From contig CAZIYT010000001.1 in assembly GCA_964543545.1 (NCBI GenBank), positions 62,001 to 126,000 of the forward strand: a stretch of 64,000 bases of DNA, read 5' to 3'. The number at the start of each line of letters is the position of its first letter. The first letter of the stretch is position 1. The DNA comes from UBA4416 sp964543545. GTDB taxonomy: Bacteria > Bacteroidota > Bacteroidia > B-17B0 > Aurantibacillaceae. Below, piece by piece: positions 34,898 through 42,640 of this stretch. The position numbers and the translations under genes were made by a program. The notes under the pieces were generated by a model that ran no database searches, was not told the DNA's origin, and was given only the letters and a program-made list of their open reading frames with translations.

Positions 34898-35458
34898 ATG
34901 AAATCCGCTCTCTTTACCACCCTGCTCTTCCTTTCCTTTATTCTCTCGTCGTTTTTCAAGAAGAAAGGAACGCCAACGTCCAGCATCCATACCTTTAAGG
35001 TAAGCACCCTCGAAGGCCAGGAATTTGATTTTTCGGCATTGAAAGGCAAAAAGATCCTGGTGGTAAATACGGCCAGCAAGTGCGGCTTTACACCACAGTT
35101 TGAACAGCTGCAGGCCCTTTACGAAAAGTACAAAGATAAGAATTTTGTAGTGGTGGGATTTCCCTGCAACCAGTTTGCGAGCCAGGATCCCGGCTCTTCC
35201 GAAGAGATCAAGGCTTTTTGCACCCGCAACTACGGTGTCAGCTTTCCGATGATGGAAAAGGTGGATGTAAAAGGAGAGCATGTGGCTCCTGTTTACAAAT
35301 GGCTTACCTCCAAAGAGCAAAACGGCGTGGAAAGCAGTTCCGTGAAATGGAATTTCCAGAAATACATGATCGATGAAAACGGCTTCCTGGTAGGCCATGT
35401 GCCTTCCTACAAAAAGCCCGACTGCGACCGGATCGTGAACTGGATCGAAGGGAAGTAG
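34898..35458 (+). CDS. Glutathione peroxidase family thiol peroxidase
   Basis: 186 residues with an N-terminal hydrophobic signal or anchor (residues 4-20) and therefore probably periplasmic. The catalytic tetrad is visible: peroxidatic Cys in NTASKCGFT, Gln in FPCNQF, and Trp-Asn in VKWNFQKYMID. The second Cys expected for a thioredoxin-dependent enzyme is in the SSEEIKAFCTRNYG helix. Reduces hydrogen or lipid peroxides. It stands alone, divergent from the T9SS gene before it. Confidence 0.95.
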   Translation: MKSALFTTLLFLSFILSSFFKKKGTPTSSIHTFKVSTLEGQEFDFSALKGKKILVVNTASKCGFTPQFEQLQALYEKYKDKNFVVVGFPCNQFASQDPGSSEEIKAFCTRNYGVSFPMMEKVDVKGEHVAPVYKWLTSKEQNGVESSSVKWNFQKYMIDENGFLVGHVPSYKKPDCDRIVNWIEGK

Positions 35459-35561
35459 GGATTAGCGAAAGGTGATTAGTGAATAGTTAAACAATAACTA
35501 ATGAAGAAACCATCCATAGTTAAACTGTGAACATTCGACTCTTGTCACCCAAAATCCGGAA

Positions 35562-36311
35562 CTACCTTAACACCGTCGTGGCATTGGCCTGTATCGTCGG
35601 TGTGATGATCACATCACTGATGTTGACATGCGCCGGGCGCGAAGCCATCCAGTAAATGGTTTCTGCCACATCTTCCGCACTTAAAGGCACGACCCCCTCA
35701 TAAACTTTTTTAGCACGCTCCACATCCCCATCGTAACGCACAATGCTGAACTCCGTTTCCACCATCCCGGGGTGGACGGCCGAAACCCGGATGTGGTGCG
35801 GCAAGAGGTCGATGCGCATGCCTTTGTTAAGGGCATCCACGGCATGCTTGGTGGCGCAGTAGACATTGCCGTTGGCATACACTTCTTTTCCGGCAATGGA
35901 GCCCACATTGATGATATGGCCCTTTTTGCGCGGGACCATCAGGTTGCAAACATACCTGGTAATGTACAGTAGGCCTTTGATATTGGTATCGATCATCCGC
36001 TCCCAGTGCCCGATTTGCCCGTCCTGGATAGGCGCCAGCCCGGCTGCGAGCCCGGCATTATTCACCAGCACATCAATGGCTTTAAACTCTTCCGGTAACC
36101 CTTCAATGGCCTGTTTTACCTGCTGCTCATCGCGCACATCGAAGCAAAGGCCGAGCACCCGGATCTTATGGCTGCTCTCAAGCTCCCGCTTCAGGGCATC
36201 CAGGCGTTCTTCCCTTCTTCCTGTAATAATGAGGTCGTAGCCCCTGGCGGCAAATTCCTGCGCTGTGGCTTTCCCTATCCCTGCTGTAGCTCCTGTAATC
36301 AATGCGATCAT
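35562..36311 (-). CDS. SDR family NAD(P)-dependent oxidoreductase
   Basis: 249 residues, classical short-chain dehydrogenase. Cofactor motif TGATAGIGKA at residues 7-16, the NNAGLA strand near 87, catalytic Ser in INVGSIAGKEV and the YCATK pair of Tyr and Lys near residues 152-156. The ITGRREERLDAL after the first fold suggests preference for NADP(H) (two Arg). The sequence is close to the YdfG/serine 3-dehydrogenase group (3-hydroxy acid dehydrogenases), but substrate is not certain. Monocistronic. Confidence 0.93.
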   Translation of the reverse strand: MIALITGATAGIGKATAQEFAARGYDLIITGRREERLDALKRELESSHKIRVLGLCFDVRDEQQVKQAIEGLPEEFKAIDVLVNNAGLAAGLAPIQDGQIGHWERMIDTNIKGLLYITRYVCNLMVPRKKGHIINVGSIAGKEVYANGNVYCATKHAVDALNKGMRIDLLPHHIRVSAVHPGMVETEFSIVRYDGDVERAKKVYEGVVPLSAEDVAETIYWMASRPAHVNISDVIITPTIQANATTVLR

Positions 36312-36368
36312 AATGGTCTGAGTATTAATTAGAAGGCTTTCACAGCCTGTCTTTTATAAATGTTACAA

Positions 36369-36426
36369 TTTGTCCGGATTATTCCTGTAAAATTAAGTAT
36401 ATTTATGCAACCCTTTTCGAAGGGTT
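36369..36426 (+). promoter_or_regulatory. Possible promoter and leader hairpin of ricT-gldH
   Basis: TTTG (36369-36372), then TATATTTA (36398-36405, 7 of 8) after 25 bases. Directly after it CCCTT-TTCG-AAGGG (36411-36424) would form a stable UUCG tetraloop hairpin at the 5' end of the message, about 75 bases before the ATG. Confidence 0.35.
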
Positions 36427-36500
36427 TATGATAATTGTTTAACAGCTCCGGCCCGGTCATCTGAAAATGGCATGCGGGCCATTAAAATATAGGAAAGAAT

Positions 36501-37979
36501 ATGTCTTGTACAAGTTGCTCTACGGGGCAGGATAATGGGATACCGAAGGGATGTAATAATAACGGATCGTGCGGAACGGATAGCGGATGTAATAAGCTGA
36601 GTGTGTTTGACTGGCTGGGCAATATGCGCCTGCCGGAAGGACAGGCGGTATGCGATGTGATGGAGATCCGCTTTAAGAATTCACGTAAAGAGTTTTTCAG
36701 GAATGTCAATAACCTTTCGCTCCATGTAGGCGATGTGGTGGCGGTGGAGTCTTCTCCGGGCCACGATATCGGCGTGGTATCCATCACCGGTGAACTGGTG
36801 AGGCTGCAAATGCGCAAAAAGAACGTGAACTACGACAGCGACGAGATCCGCAAGATTTACCGCAAGGCCAAGCAGCAGGACATCGACAAATGGCGGGAAG
36901 CACAAAGCCTGGAAGTGGAAACCATGTACAAAGCGCGTACGCTGGCGCTCAGGCTGGGCCTGCAAATGAAGATCAGCGATGTGGAGTACCAGGGCGATAA
37001 GAGCAAAGCGGTATTTTATTACACGGCCAATGGCAGGGTGGATTTCAGGGAGCTGATCAAAGTACTGGCGGAAGAATTCAAAGTGCGGATCGAGATGCGC
37101 CAGATCGGTGCAAGGCAGGAAGCAGCCCGCCTGGGAGCTATCGGCTCCTGCGGCAGGGAATTATGCTGCTCCACCTGGCTCAACGATTTCAGAACGGTAA
37201 CGACCTCTGCGGCGCGCTACCAGCAACTCTCTTTAAATCCGCTGAAACTGGCCGGCCAATGCGGAAAGCTGAAATGCTGCCTCAACTACGAGCTCGACAG
37301 CTACCTCGATGCTCTGAAAGAGTTTCCGGAGATCGACAATAAAAAGCTGGCTACCGAAAAGGGCTATGCCTTTCACCAGAAAACGGATATTTTCAAACGC
37401 ATCATCTGGTGGTCGTACACCAGCGAGCCGGACGTATTCCACGCCCTCTCTATTGAGCGCACCAAAGAGATCATGCGGATGAATGCCGAAGGGCAGAAGC
37501 CTGCCGACCTGCTGGAGGCAAAACTTTATAAAGAGCTGGAAGTGAAAAAGCCGGATTATGAGAACGTGGTTGGTCAGGATTCCTTAACGCGTTTCGACAA
37601 GCAAAAGAAACAAAACAACCGCAACAAGAACAGCCAGCATAAAAAACAAGCGTCATCGGGTGCCGCCAACAAGGCGAAAGGCCCGGCGGCGGAACAAACA
37701 GGGACAGCACAAACGCAGCAGCCCAGAAAGCCGCAGCACAACAAGCCTCATCCTAACCCGAACAAGCAGGGCGCAGCGCCTCAAAGCAAGCCGCAGCAGC
37801 CTCAGCAGAATAAAAACCTGAAGCAGCCTCCGAAGCATAACCAGCCTCAGGGACAGCAGCAAAAGCCGCAGAACCCAAACCAGCAGGGACAGCCAAAGGC
37901 TCAAAACCCGAATCAGCAAAACAGAAGACCACAGCATAAACCAAAACCTAAACAAGATGGCGGTAACAATCAGGCGTAA
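36501..37979 (+). CDS. ricT: RicT/PSP1-domain protein with long Gln/Pro/Asn-rich tail
   Basis: 492 residues. The N-terminus carries a Cys-rich segment (CTSCSTGQDNG... CNNNGSCGTDSGCNK). The PSP1 core (about residues 35-290) has VGDVVAVESSPGHDIGVVSITG, KVRIEMRQIGARQEAARLG and the conserved Cys motifs GSCGRELCCSTWL and QCGKLKCCLNYE. In Bacillus the RicAFT complex binds Fe-S clusters and affects RNA maturation. The RicT-GldH pair is common in Bacteroidota. From about residue 372 the protein is low-complexity (Q, P, N, K, A), probably disordered. The last 23 bases overlap gldH. Confidence 0.92.
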   Translation: MSCTSCSTGQDNGIPKGCNNNGSCGTDSGCNKLSVFDWLGNMRLPEGQAVCDVMEIRFKNSRKEFFRNVNNLSLHVGDVVAVESSPGHDIGVVSITGELVRLQMRKKNVNYDSDEIRKIYRKAKQQDIDKWREAQSLEVETMYKARTLALRLGLQMKISDVEYQGDKSKAVFYYTANGRVDFRELIKVLAEEFKVRIEMRQIGARQEAARLGAIGSCGRELCCSTWLNDFRTVTTSAARYQQLSLNPLKLAGQCGKLKCCLNYELDSYLDALKEFPEIDNKKLATEKGYAFHQKTDIFKRIIWWSYTSEPDVFHALSIERTKEIMRMNAEGQKPADLLEAKLYKELEVKKPDYENVVGQDSLTRFDKQKKQNNRNKNSQHKKQASSGAANKAKGPAAEQTGTAQTQQPRKPQHNKPHPNPNKQGAAPQSKPQQPQQNKNLKQPPKHNQPQGQQQKPQNPNQQGQPKAQNPNQQNRRPQHKPKPKQDGGNNQA

Positions 37980-38442
37980 TACATGGACTCTTTTAGTAGG
38001 CGTGTTGTTAAGCGCCCTGTTCTTTTCCTGCAATAAGAATGTGGTGTTCAGCGAGTATAAGAAGCTCCCGGAAGAAGGCTGGCGCATCAGCAATAAATTG
38101 TCGTATAATGTCGCCATCGATGACAACAGTAAGTACCATAATGTGTTCCTCACCGTGCGCCATGCCGATGCCTATCCCTACAGCAACCTGTACTTATTCC
38201 TGACCACGACTTATCCCGACGGCAAGATCTCGACCGACACCCTGGAGTGTATCCTGGCCAACAAAAAAGGCGAGTGGCAGGGCGACGGTGCCGGCGACCT
38301 GTGGGATAATAAAATTCCCTTAAAGAAAAATTTACGCTTCCCACAAAACGGCAAATACACCTTCACCTTCGAGCACGGCATGCGCAGCGATCCTTTACCG
38401 ATGATCCTCGATTTCGGGATGATCGTTGAGAAGGTTGATTAA
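37957..38442 (+). CDS. gldH: Gliding motility lipoprotein GldH
   Basis: 161 residues. Lipoprotein signal with lipobox LFFSC (Cys25). The mature part contains VVFSEYKKLPEEGWRISNKLSY, the conserved FLTVRHADAYPYSNLYLFLTTTYPDG segment, GEWQGDGAGDLWDNKIPL and a closing MRSDPLPMILDFGMIVEKV, all typical of GldH, an outer-membrane lipoprotein of the gliding and type IX secretion apparatus. The start lies inside the 3' end of ricT in another frame, so the two are co-translated. Confidence 0.95.
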   Translation: MAVTIRRNTWTLLVGVLLSALFFSCNKNVVFSEYKKLPEEGWRISNKLSYNVAIDDNSKYHNVFLTVRHADAYPYSNLYLFLTTTYPDGKISTDTLECILANKKGEWQGDGAGDLWDNKIPLKKNLRFPQNGKYTFTFEHGMRSDPLPMILDFGMIVEKVD

Positions 38443-38443
38443 G

Positions 38444-38476
38444 AAAAGCCTGAAGCGATGTGACCGTCAGGTTTTT
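38444..38476 (+). terminator. Terminator after gldH
   Basis: AAAAGCCTGA (38444-38453) pairs with TCAGGTTTTT (38467-38476) with one G-U, followed by T-rich sequence. A second pair of overlapping inverted repeats (GAGCCTCA/TGAGGCTC 38481-38508 and GTTGACT/AGTCAAC 38495-38519) follows. Confidence 0.65.
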
Positions 38477-38526
38477 TCGAGAGCCTCAACCACCGTTGAC
38501 TGAGGCTCCCGAAGTCAACAGAAGTA

Positions 38527-39519
38527 TCATTTCTCTTTCCCACCGAAATTGTAATTCAGGCCCAGGCTCAGGCGTCCGGCGCTTTCCAGGTCGCCAGGCA
38601 ATACCCGTTCCCAGGTGGTGAACTGCCAGGCGGCATTCATGGAGAATGACTTGTAGTAGACGTCCAGCCCGGGGCCAAGCATCAGCACATGCATCATCGT
38701 GGAGGGCTGTACAATGTCTTTCACATAAATTCCTTTGGTGTACTCATAGTTGGCCTGCAGGGAAGGATACAGAAACACATTGCCCAGCTTTGCTTTACAA
38801 AATACCGAAACAAAGTCTGTGGTGCTGTTCCCTACCCGCTCTTTGTAGCGGTTCTGCCCGTTGAGCTTAAAGTTTCCGTTGATGTTAAACCCTATTTTCC
38901 GGTACATGAGAATATAGTTCAGGTACACAAAGCCATCGGTGCTGCCTGTGCCCGGCTGCATTTCGAAGGGCAGGCGCTGGCTCTGCGCATTGTGTGCATA
39001 ATAATTTCCTGTGGGAAGCTTGATGCCTGCGCCGAGTACCAGCTTGTGCTTAACCTCGCCCTCTTCATCCGGCATGACGAGGTGGAAGCCGGCATTGAGG
39101 GAGATGTCTCCGAAACCGGTGTGATGCTCATAGACCTCATTCGTTTTGGATTTGTTGTCGAGCAAGGGAGCGAACACATTCAGCTCGATGCGCTTGTGCA
39201 CAAAATATTTGAACCTCAGCTCAAAGATCTTATAAGATTCAAAGTCCTTGCTGGAATGGCTTTTCAGCGCTTCCGGCACGGAGTCGTGCTGCAGGTGAGC
39301 CGTGCGGTAGGCTGATGCGGGAAAAAAGCGGCTCTCATCCTGGTAGCTCCGGTAGCCGTTGAACACGCGGTAGCGGTGCAGCAGGCTAATGCTGTTGCGG
39401 TTGTTATAGGGCGTGAGGCCCATAAAATTTCCGCAGATGTCGCAGGCTTCGGCAACAACCGGGAAAACTAAAAAAAAGGTGCAGAGGATAGGTGTCAGGA
39501 ATTTCATAACGTTGGTCAT
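38527..39519 (-). CDS. Outer-membrane beta-barrel protein with N-terminal CxxC
   Basis: 330 residues. Signal peptide ends around VVAEA, leaving the mature protein to start CDICGNFMG, a possible metal site. The remainder is amphipathic beta strands (HKRIELNVFAPLLD, FGDISLNAGFHLV, KLVLGAGIKLPTGNYY, closing AGRLSLGLNYNFGG), as in outer-membrane transporters. Proteins of this CDICG type are often found beside MbnP-like genes in Bacteroidota, as here (57 bases downstream of it). A role in copper handling is inferred from context, not shown. Confidence 0.75.
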   Translation of the reverse strand: MTNVMKFLTPILCTFFLVFPVVAEACDICGNFMGLTPYNNRNSISLLHRYRVFNGYRSYQDESRFFPASAYRTAHLQHDSVPEALKSHSSKDFESYKIFELRFKYFVHKRIELNVFAPLLDNKSKTNEVYEHHTGFGDISLNAGFHLVMPDEEGEVKHKLVLGAGIKLPTGNYYAHNAQSQRLPFEMQPGTGSTDGFVYLNYILMYRKIGFNINGNFKLNGQNRYKERVGNSTTDFVSVFCKAKLGNVFLYPSLQANYEYTKGIYVKDIVQPSTMMHVLMLGPGLDVYYKSFSMNAAWQFTTWERVLPGDLESAGRLSLGLNYNFGGKEK

Positions 39520-39528
39520 ACAAGGACC

Positions 39529-39554
39529 GCAGGAGAAGGAAATTCTTCTCCCGC
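39529..39554 (-). other. Intercistronic hairpin
   Basis: GCAGGAGAAG (39529-39538) and CTTCTCCCGC (39545-39554) form a 10-bp stem with one wobble and a 6-base loop, between the MbnP-like and outer-membrane protein genes. No T-tract follows on the minus strand, so processing or stability control fits better than termination. Confidence 0.5.
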
Positions 39555-39575
39555 AGGCTCCTGCTCTTTTTAAGA

Positions 39576-40379
39576 TTAATCGTTATGAATGTGCTCTACA
39601 CTGAACATATCCGCATAATTATCACCGACCTTCTTTGCATCCGCGCCCGGCATGTGTACCGTATTGAGCGTGGAAAAATTGATAACGTTCGGCGACTGGA
39701 ACCACTCCAGGATATCACACTTCAAATGAATCTTCGGTGTAATGGCGCTGGTTACTTTGGCCACATTGCCGTTGAAGGAGGGCGATACGGTTTTCAGAAC
39801 AGAGTTCGCGCCGCTGAAGCCGCCGACATGGATCGTAAGCTTATTGGCCGTGGCGGTAGATTGAGGAGAAGTGCCTTCCATCTTCGCCATGATGTAGCCG
39901 CTGTTCCAGCTCCAGAACATGCCTTTGGCCGGGTCGAGGGCTCCCGACTGTGCGCCGGATACATTGCGCGTACTATCCACCCCGATCATAAATTCAATGG
40001 CTTTGTAATCCGAGTAAGGTACATTTGGTATTTCTACAATCGTGCTGAGCGCATCGGAATAATCCACCAGGTGATAGCTGTTGGGTTCCGCCCAAACGGT
40101 ATTATCGTCTTTGGTAAGCTTGATGTTGCTGATGTAATATTTGCATAAGGTAATGTTAAAGGTATTACCGGCCTGGTTGGTGTAGGTTTGAGTGGAGAGC
40201 ACCAGCGATGAATCGCCGACAGCTCCCTCAAACTCGATCTGCAGGGTACCGCCGGGTGTAGCGGGCGTAGTTACCGGCGGCGGTGTTGGTTCCGGCTCCG
40301 GGTCTTTGGTGTCTTTTTTACAGTTGGTAAACGTCAGGATCAGGCATATCAATGCCATCCATTGGGATATAGATCTCAT
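39576..40379 (-). CDS. MbnP-like copper-associated lipoprotein
   Basis: 267 residues from the ATG at 40379 (another possible start at 40406). Lipobox LTFTNC, then a Glu/Pro linker (DPEPEPTPPPV). The mature domain has FEGAVGDSSLVL, the segment FNITLCKYYISNIKLTKDDN, YKAIEFMIGVDSTRN and GMFWSWNSGYIMAKMEG, which are characteristic of the MbnP family, partners of the di-haem enzyme MbnH that process or bind copper near methanobactin genes. The end DMFSVEHIHND supplies His ligands. No MbnH (di-haem peroxidase) gene lies in the window. Probably acts at the cell surface or periplasm. Confidence 0.85.
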   Translation of the reverse strand: MRSISQWMALICLILTFTNCKKDTKDPEPEPTPPPVTTPATPGGTLQIEFEGAVGDSSLVLSTQTYTNQAGNTFNITLCKYYISNIKLTKDDNTVWAEPNSYHLVDYSDALSTIVEIPNVPYSDYKAIEFMIGVDSTRNVSGAQSGALDPAKGMFWSWNSGYIMAKMEGTSPQSTATANKLTIHVGGFSGANSVLKTVSPSFNGNVAKVTSAITPKIHLKCDILEWFQSPNVINFSTLNTVHMPGADAKKVGDNYADMFSVEHIHND

Positions 40380-40472
40380 GTGTGAATGTGTTTTAATTTG
40401 TTTCATAGCGCTGTAGAGCCGGCCGTAAACAACAGCCGGAAGCATCCGCATCAGAAACGCTGGTTTAAATAA

Positions 40473-40580
40473 TTAGTGTTTATCGGCTTGTTCTATGGCC
40501 CTGCTGTATTTCCTGATCAAACGGTATTCGTTGAGCAGGTATACGCATAGTACCACAAAAATGAAGAGCGCTGATTTCAT
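40473..40580 (-). CDS. Possible 35-residue membrane peptide
   Basis: ATG at 40580, stop at 40473. The translation begins MKSALFIFVVLCVYLLNEYR and ends RAIEQADKH: a single N-terminal membrane helix followed by a basic-polar tail. It is on the same strand as the MbnP-like gene and lies between it and the Cys-rich protein gene. The hydrophobic/charged pattern is gene-like, but it is very short and the call is tentative. Confidence 0.4.
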   Translation of the reverse strand: MKSALFIFVVLCVYLLNEYRLIRKYSRAIEQADKH

Positions 40581-40754
40581 GTGATTGATTTTACAGGATA
40601 AGCAAGCTTTTGAAGAGCCGGAGTTCCCGATACATGCTGCATGCTGCTGCGCGCTTCATGCAGGATACCCGAACCGGCAGGCATTCTTAAAGCAAGGTAT
40701 CATTTTATGAATTAATAACAGATCTCCTCTGAGAGAGTGTGTGTCATTATAAAA

Positions 40755-41138
40755 TCAAACCAACGCAGGCGGATGAAACACCGGAACAGCCCTGTGCTCC
40801 GGCAGTGATGGTGTGTAGCGAACCGCAAGCTTGCGGATCCACACAGCCGGTAAGGGACTGAACGATACAGGCCCCGAGAACAATTCGGTTTTACCGGTTT
40901 TTTCTTTGAGGGAGGAAGGAAGATCAGCCTGTCGCTTGTCTTCTTTTTTTATTTCCTTATCGAGGTAGCATTTGGCTTTACAGCAGCTTCCCACCACATC
41001 CTTGTTCTCACACACGGTTTCGGCGAGCTCTTTCTGGTTGCGTTTAAAGTTAATGTAGATAACTGTCTTGGCGCCGCATTGCCAGCTGATGCTAAGTAAC
41101 AGGAGCGTAGAGAAAAATATTTGAAGCGATTTTTTCAA
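40755..41138 (-). CDS. Small Cys-rich secreted protein, possibly metal-related
   Basis: About 127 residues if translation starts at the TTG at 41138 (MKKSLQIFFSTLLLLSISWQC, a good signal peptide); an ATG at 41201 exists but its extra residues look non-coding. The mature part has YINFKRNQKELAETVCENKDVVGSCCKAKCYLDKEIKK, quoted here in outline: a Cys, then CC, then CxxxL, a spacing I associate with small Bacteroidota proteins found by copper and iron uptake genes. The C-terminal part is basic and Pro-rich. Upstream of the MbnP-like gene on the same strand. Confidence 0.6.
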   Translation of the reverse strand: MKKSLQIFFSTLLLLSISWQCGAKTVIYINFKRNQKELAETVCENKDVVGSCCKAKCYLDKEIKKEDKRQADLPSSLKEKTGKTELFSGPVSFSPLPAVWIRKLAVRYTPSLPEHRAVPVFHPPALV

Positions 41139-41232
41139 ATCATAAAGACAGTAACCGGGACAAAAATACGATATATAGCAATAGCTTTTTTGAAAAAACA
41201 AACTACCCCGGTAAACTTATTTTAATTTATTT

Positions 41233-41280
41233 TTTGGCGCCCGTCACGACGTGTCGTGAGGCCGTCGCGGATTTTTAATC
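41233..41280 (+). repeat. Modular intergenic repeat, partial copy 4
   Basis: TTTGGCGCCCG head and the palindrome TCACGACGTGTCGTGA as in copy 2, then GTCGC and a short GGATTTTTAATCC hairpin. The usual CTGGCGCAG tail is not found, so this copy is truncated or diverged after about 41280. Confidence 0.7.
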
Positions 41281-41334
41281 CGGCTCCACTCCAGGAGAGG
41301 GATCAGAGGCTGCTCCTACTCAGGAAGAAGTATA

Positions 41335-41901
41335 CTAAACCTCAAACGTGAGGTCGATGGAAAAGTTGTGTGGGTTCTTTCCCGTTTTGGTGGAATAAAA
41401 GGCCATAATCTCTTTCATGTCTTTGTAAAAATCGCCGCTGGGATAAATGATCTTATCGATGCCGCATTCGCGTTTGCTGTAATCCATAAAGCCCAGGGCT
41501 AATGGTACCTTGGCGGCAAGGGCCACATAGTAGAAACCGGTACGCCATTTCTCCACTTTGGAGCGTGTGCCTTCGGGAGTAATCATTAACAAAAGCTCTT
41601 CGTGGCTATCAAACAGCTCGGCCATCGCTTCCACGGTGCTTTTTTTAGTGCCATCGGATTTGGGTGAGCGATCGATCGGAAGTGCACCGAGATTTTGCAT
41701 TAAGCGCTTCACCGGAAAACGGATCCATTCTTTTTTGATGGTAAAGCGCATCCTCAGCTTCATGATCTTCAGGGCACCCATCCCATACATAAAATCCCAG
41801 TTGCTGGTATGCGGCGCAGCTACGATCACGCAGCGCTTTATTTCCTTCGGAAGATAATGCGTGATCTTCCAGCCGCCCAGTCTGAATAAGAGTTTAAACA
41901 T
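41335..41901 (-). CDS. Lysophospholipid acyltransferase (PlsC-like)
   Basis: 188 residues, short for the family. The acyltransferase HX4D motif is VAAPHTSNWDF and the substrate-binding block is TPEGTRSKVEKWRTGFYYVA, followed by LGFMDYSKRECGID. It would place a fatty acyl chain on lysophosphatidic acid or a related acceptor at the membrane face. No membrane helix is obvious. Upstream are a TAnnTTTG box and a perfect Fnr-type palindrome. The -7 box is so close to the ATG that the message may be leaderless or start elsewhere. Confidence 0.9.
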   Translation of the reverse strand: MFKLLFRLGGWKITHYLPKEIKRCVIVAAPHTSNWDFMYGMGALKIMKLRMRFTIKKEWIRFPVKRLMQNLGALPIDRSPKSDGTKKSTVEAMAELFDSHEELLLMITPEGTRSKVEKWRTGFYYVALAAKVPLALGFMDYSKRECGIDKIIYPSGDFYKDMKEIMAFYSTKTGKNPHNFSIDLTFEV

Positions 41902-41905
41902 CCTG

Positions 41906-41936
41906 CAAAAATACCGGAATTATTGATATAGATCAA
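41906..41936 (-). promoter_or_regulatory. Fnr/Crp-type palindrome and -7 box
   Basis: TTGATATAGATCAA at 41923-41936 is a full match to the Fnr consensus TTGATnnnnATCAA. On the minus strand TATTTTTG (41906-41913) matches TAnnTTTG and lies 9 bases downstream, 5 bases before the ATG of the acyltransferase. Confidence 0.45.
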
Positions 41937-41999
41937 TGTTTAGGCGAAAGGTTGCCGGCGGATATAAGCTGCAATCGCAGGAAAATCAGGTTTTTTCAA

Positions 42000-42452
42000 T
42001 TATCCGTTGAGTTGCTCGCTCAATCCGACGATGATGCCCTCAGGACCGCGTACATAGGCGAGCCGGTACGTGTCGCCGTATTGCACCACTTCGCCGATCA
42101 GTTCGGCCCCGTGGGCCAGCAGGCGCGCAACCAGCTCATCGAGCTCATCCACAGCTAACATGATGCGGCGGATGCCGAGCTCGTTCACGGCAGCCTTCTC
42201 AGGCCCGGTTCTCAGCGCTTCCGGCGTATGGAACTTGTCCAGCTCAATCCGCCCGTGGCCATCCGGAGTCCGCATAAACGCAAGGGTAGCACGCACGTTC
42301 TGAAGATCGATGAGGCGGTCTACAGAGTCCCCCTGAACGGTTGTTTCACCCTCCAGGACGAATCCCAGCTGGATAAAGAAGGCTTTCGCAGCCTCGAGAT
42401 CGTCGACAACGATGAGGACGTTGTCCATTCGTAATAATTTACTTTTTGCCAT
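42000..42452 (-). CDS. VOC family protein (glyoxalase/bleomycin-resistance fold)
   Basis: 150 residues, two beta-alpha-beta-beta-beta modules. The first (MDNVLIVVDDLEAAKAFFIQLGFVLEGE) and second (RRIMLAVDELDELVARLLAHGAELIGE) follow the usual VOC pattern, ending YRLAYVRGPEGIIVGLSEQ with the metal-ligand Glu position occupied by G-I-I-V-G-L-S-E. Substrate unknown: lactoylglutathione lyase-like, dioxygenase-like or antibiotic-binding members share this fold. Single gene. Confidence 0.9.
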   Translation of the reverse strand: MAKSKLLRMDNVLIVVDDLEAAKAFFIQLGFVLEGETTVQGDSVDRLIDLQNVRATLAFMRTPDGHGRIELDKFHTPEALRTGPEKAAVNELGIRRIMLAVDELDELVARLLAHGAELIGEVVQYGDTYRLAYVRGPEGIIVGLSEQLNG

Positions 42453-42640
42453 GGCTATACATTTTAGTCAAACAAAGCCCTGCATACTACTCCAGACAGA
42501 ATGCTCCGTTTTTTCTTCGTGCAGCTAAGTTAGCTTTTTAGATGAATTCGCCGCTCCTCAACATTTCTGTTGTTGACTGAGCCCAAAAACAGTAGTAGCC
42601 GAAGCTTTTCCGGAAAAGAAGGTGATAGAAAGTTTTGCTA

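Noticed and set aside
40755..41201. ATG start at 41201 for the Cys-rich protein
   Set aside because: The added residues (KSYCYISYFCPGYCLYD) lack coding character and would put a stretch of odd sequence before a good signal peptide starting at the TTG at 41138.
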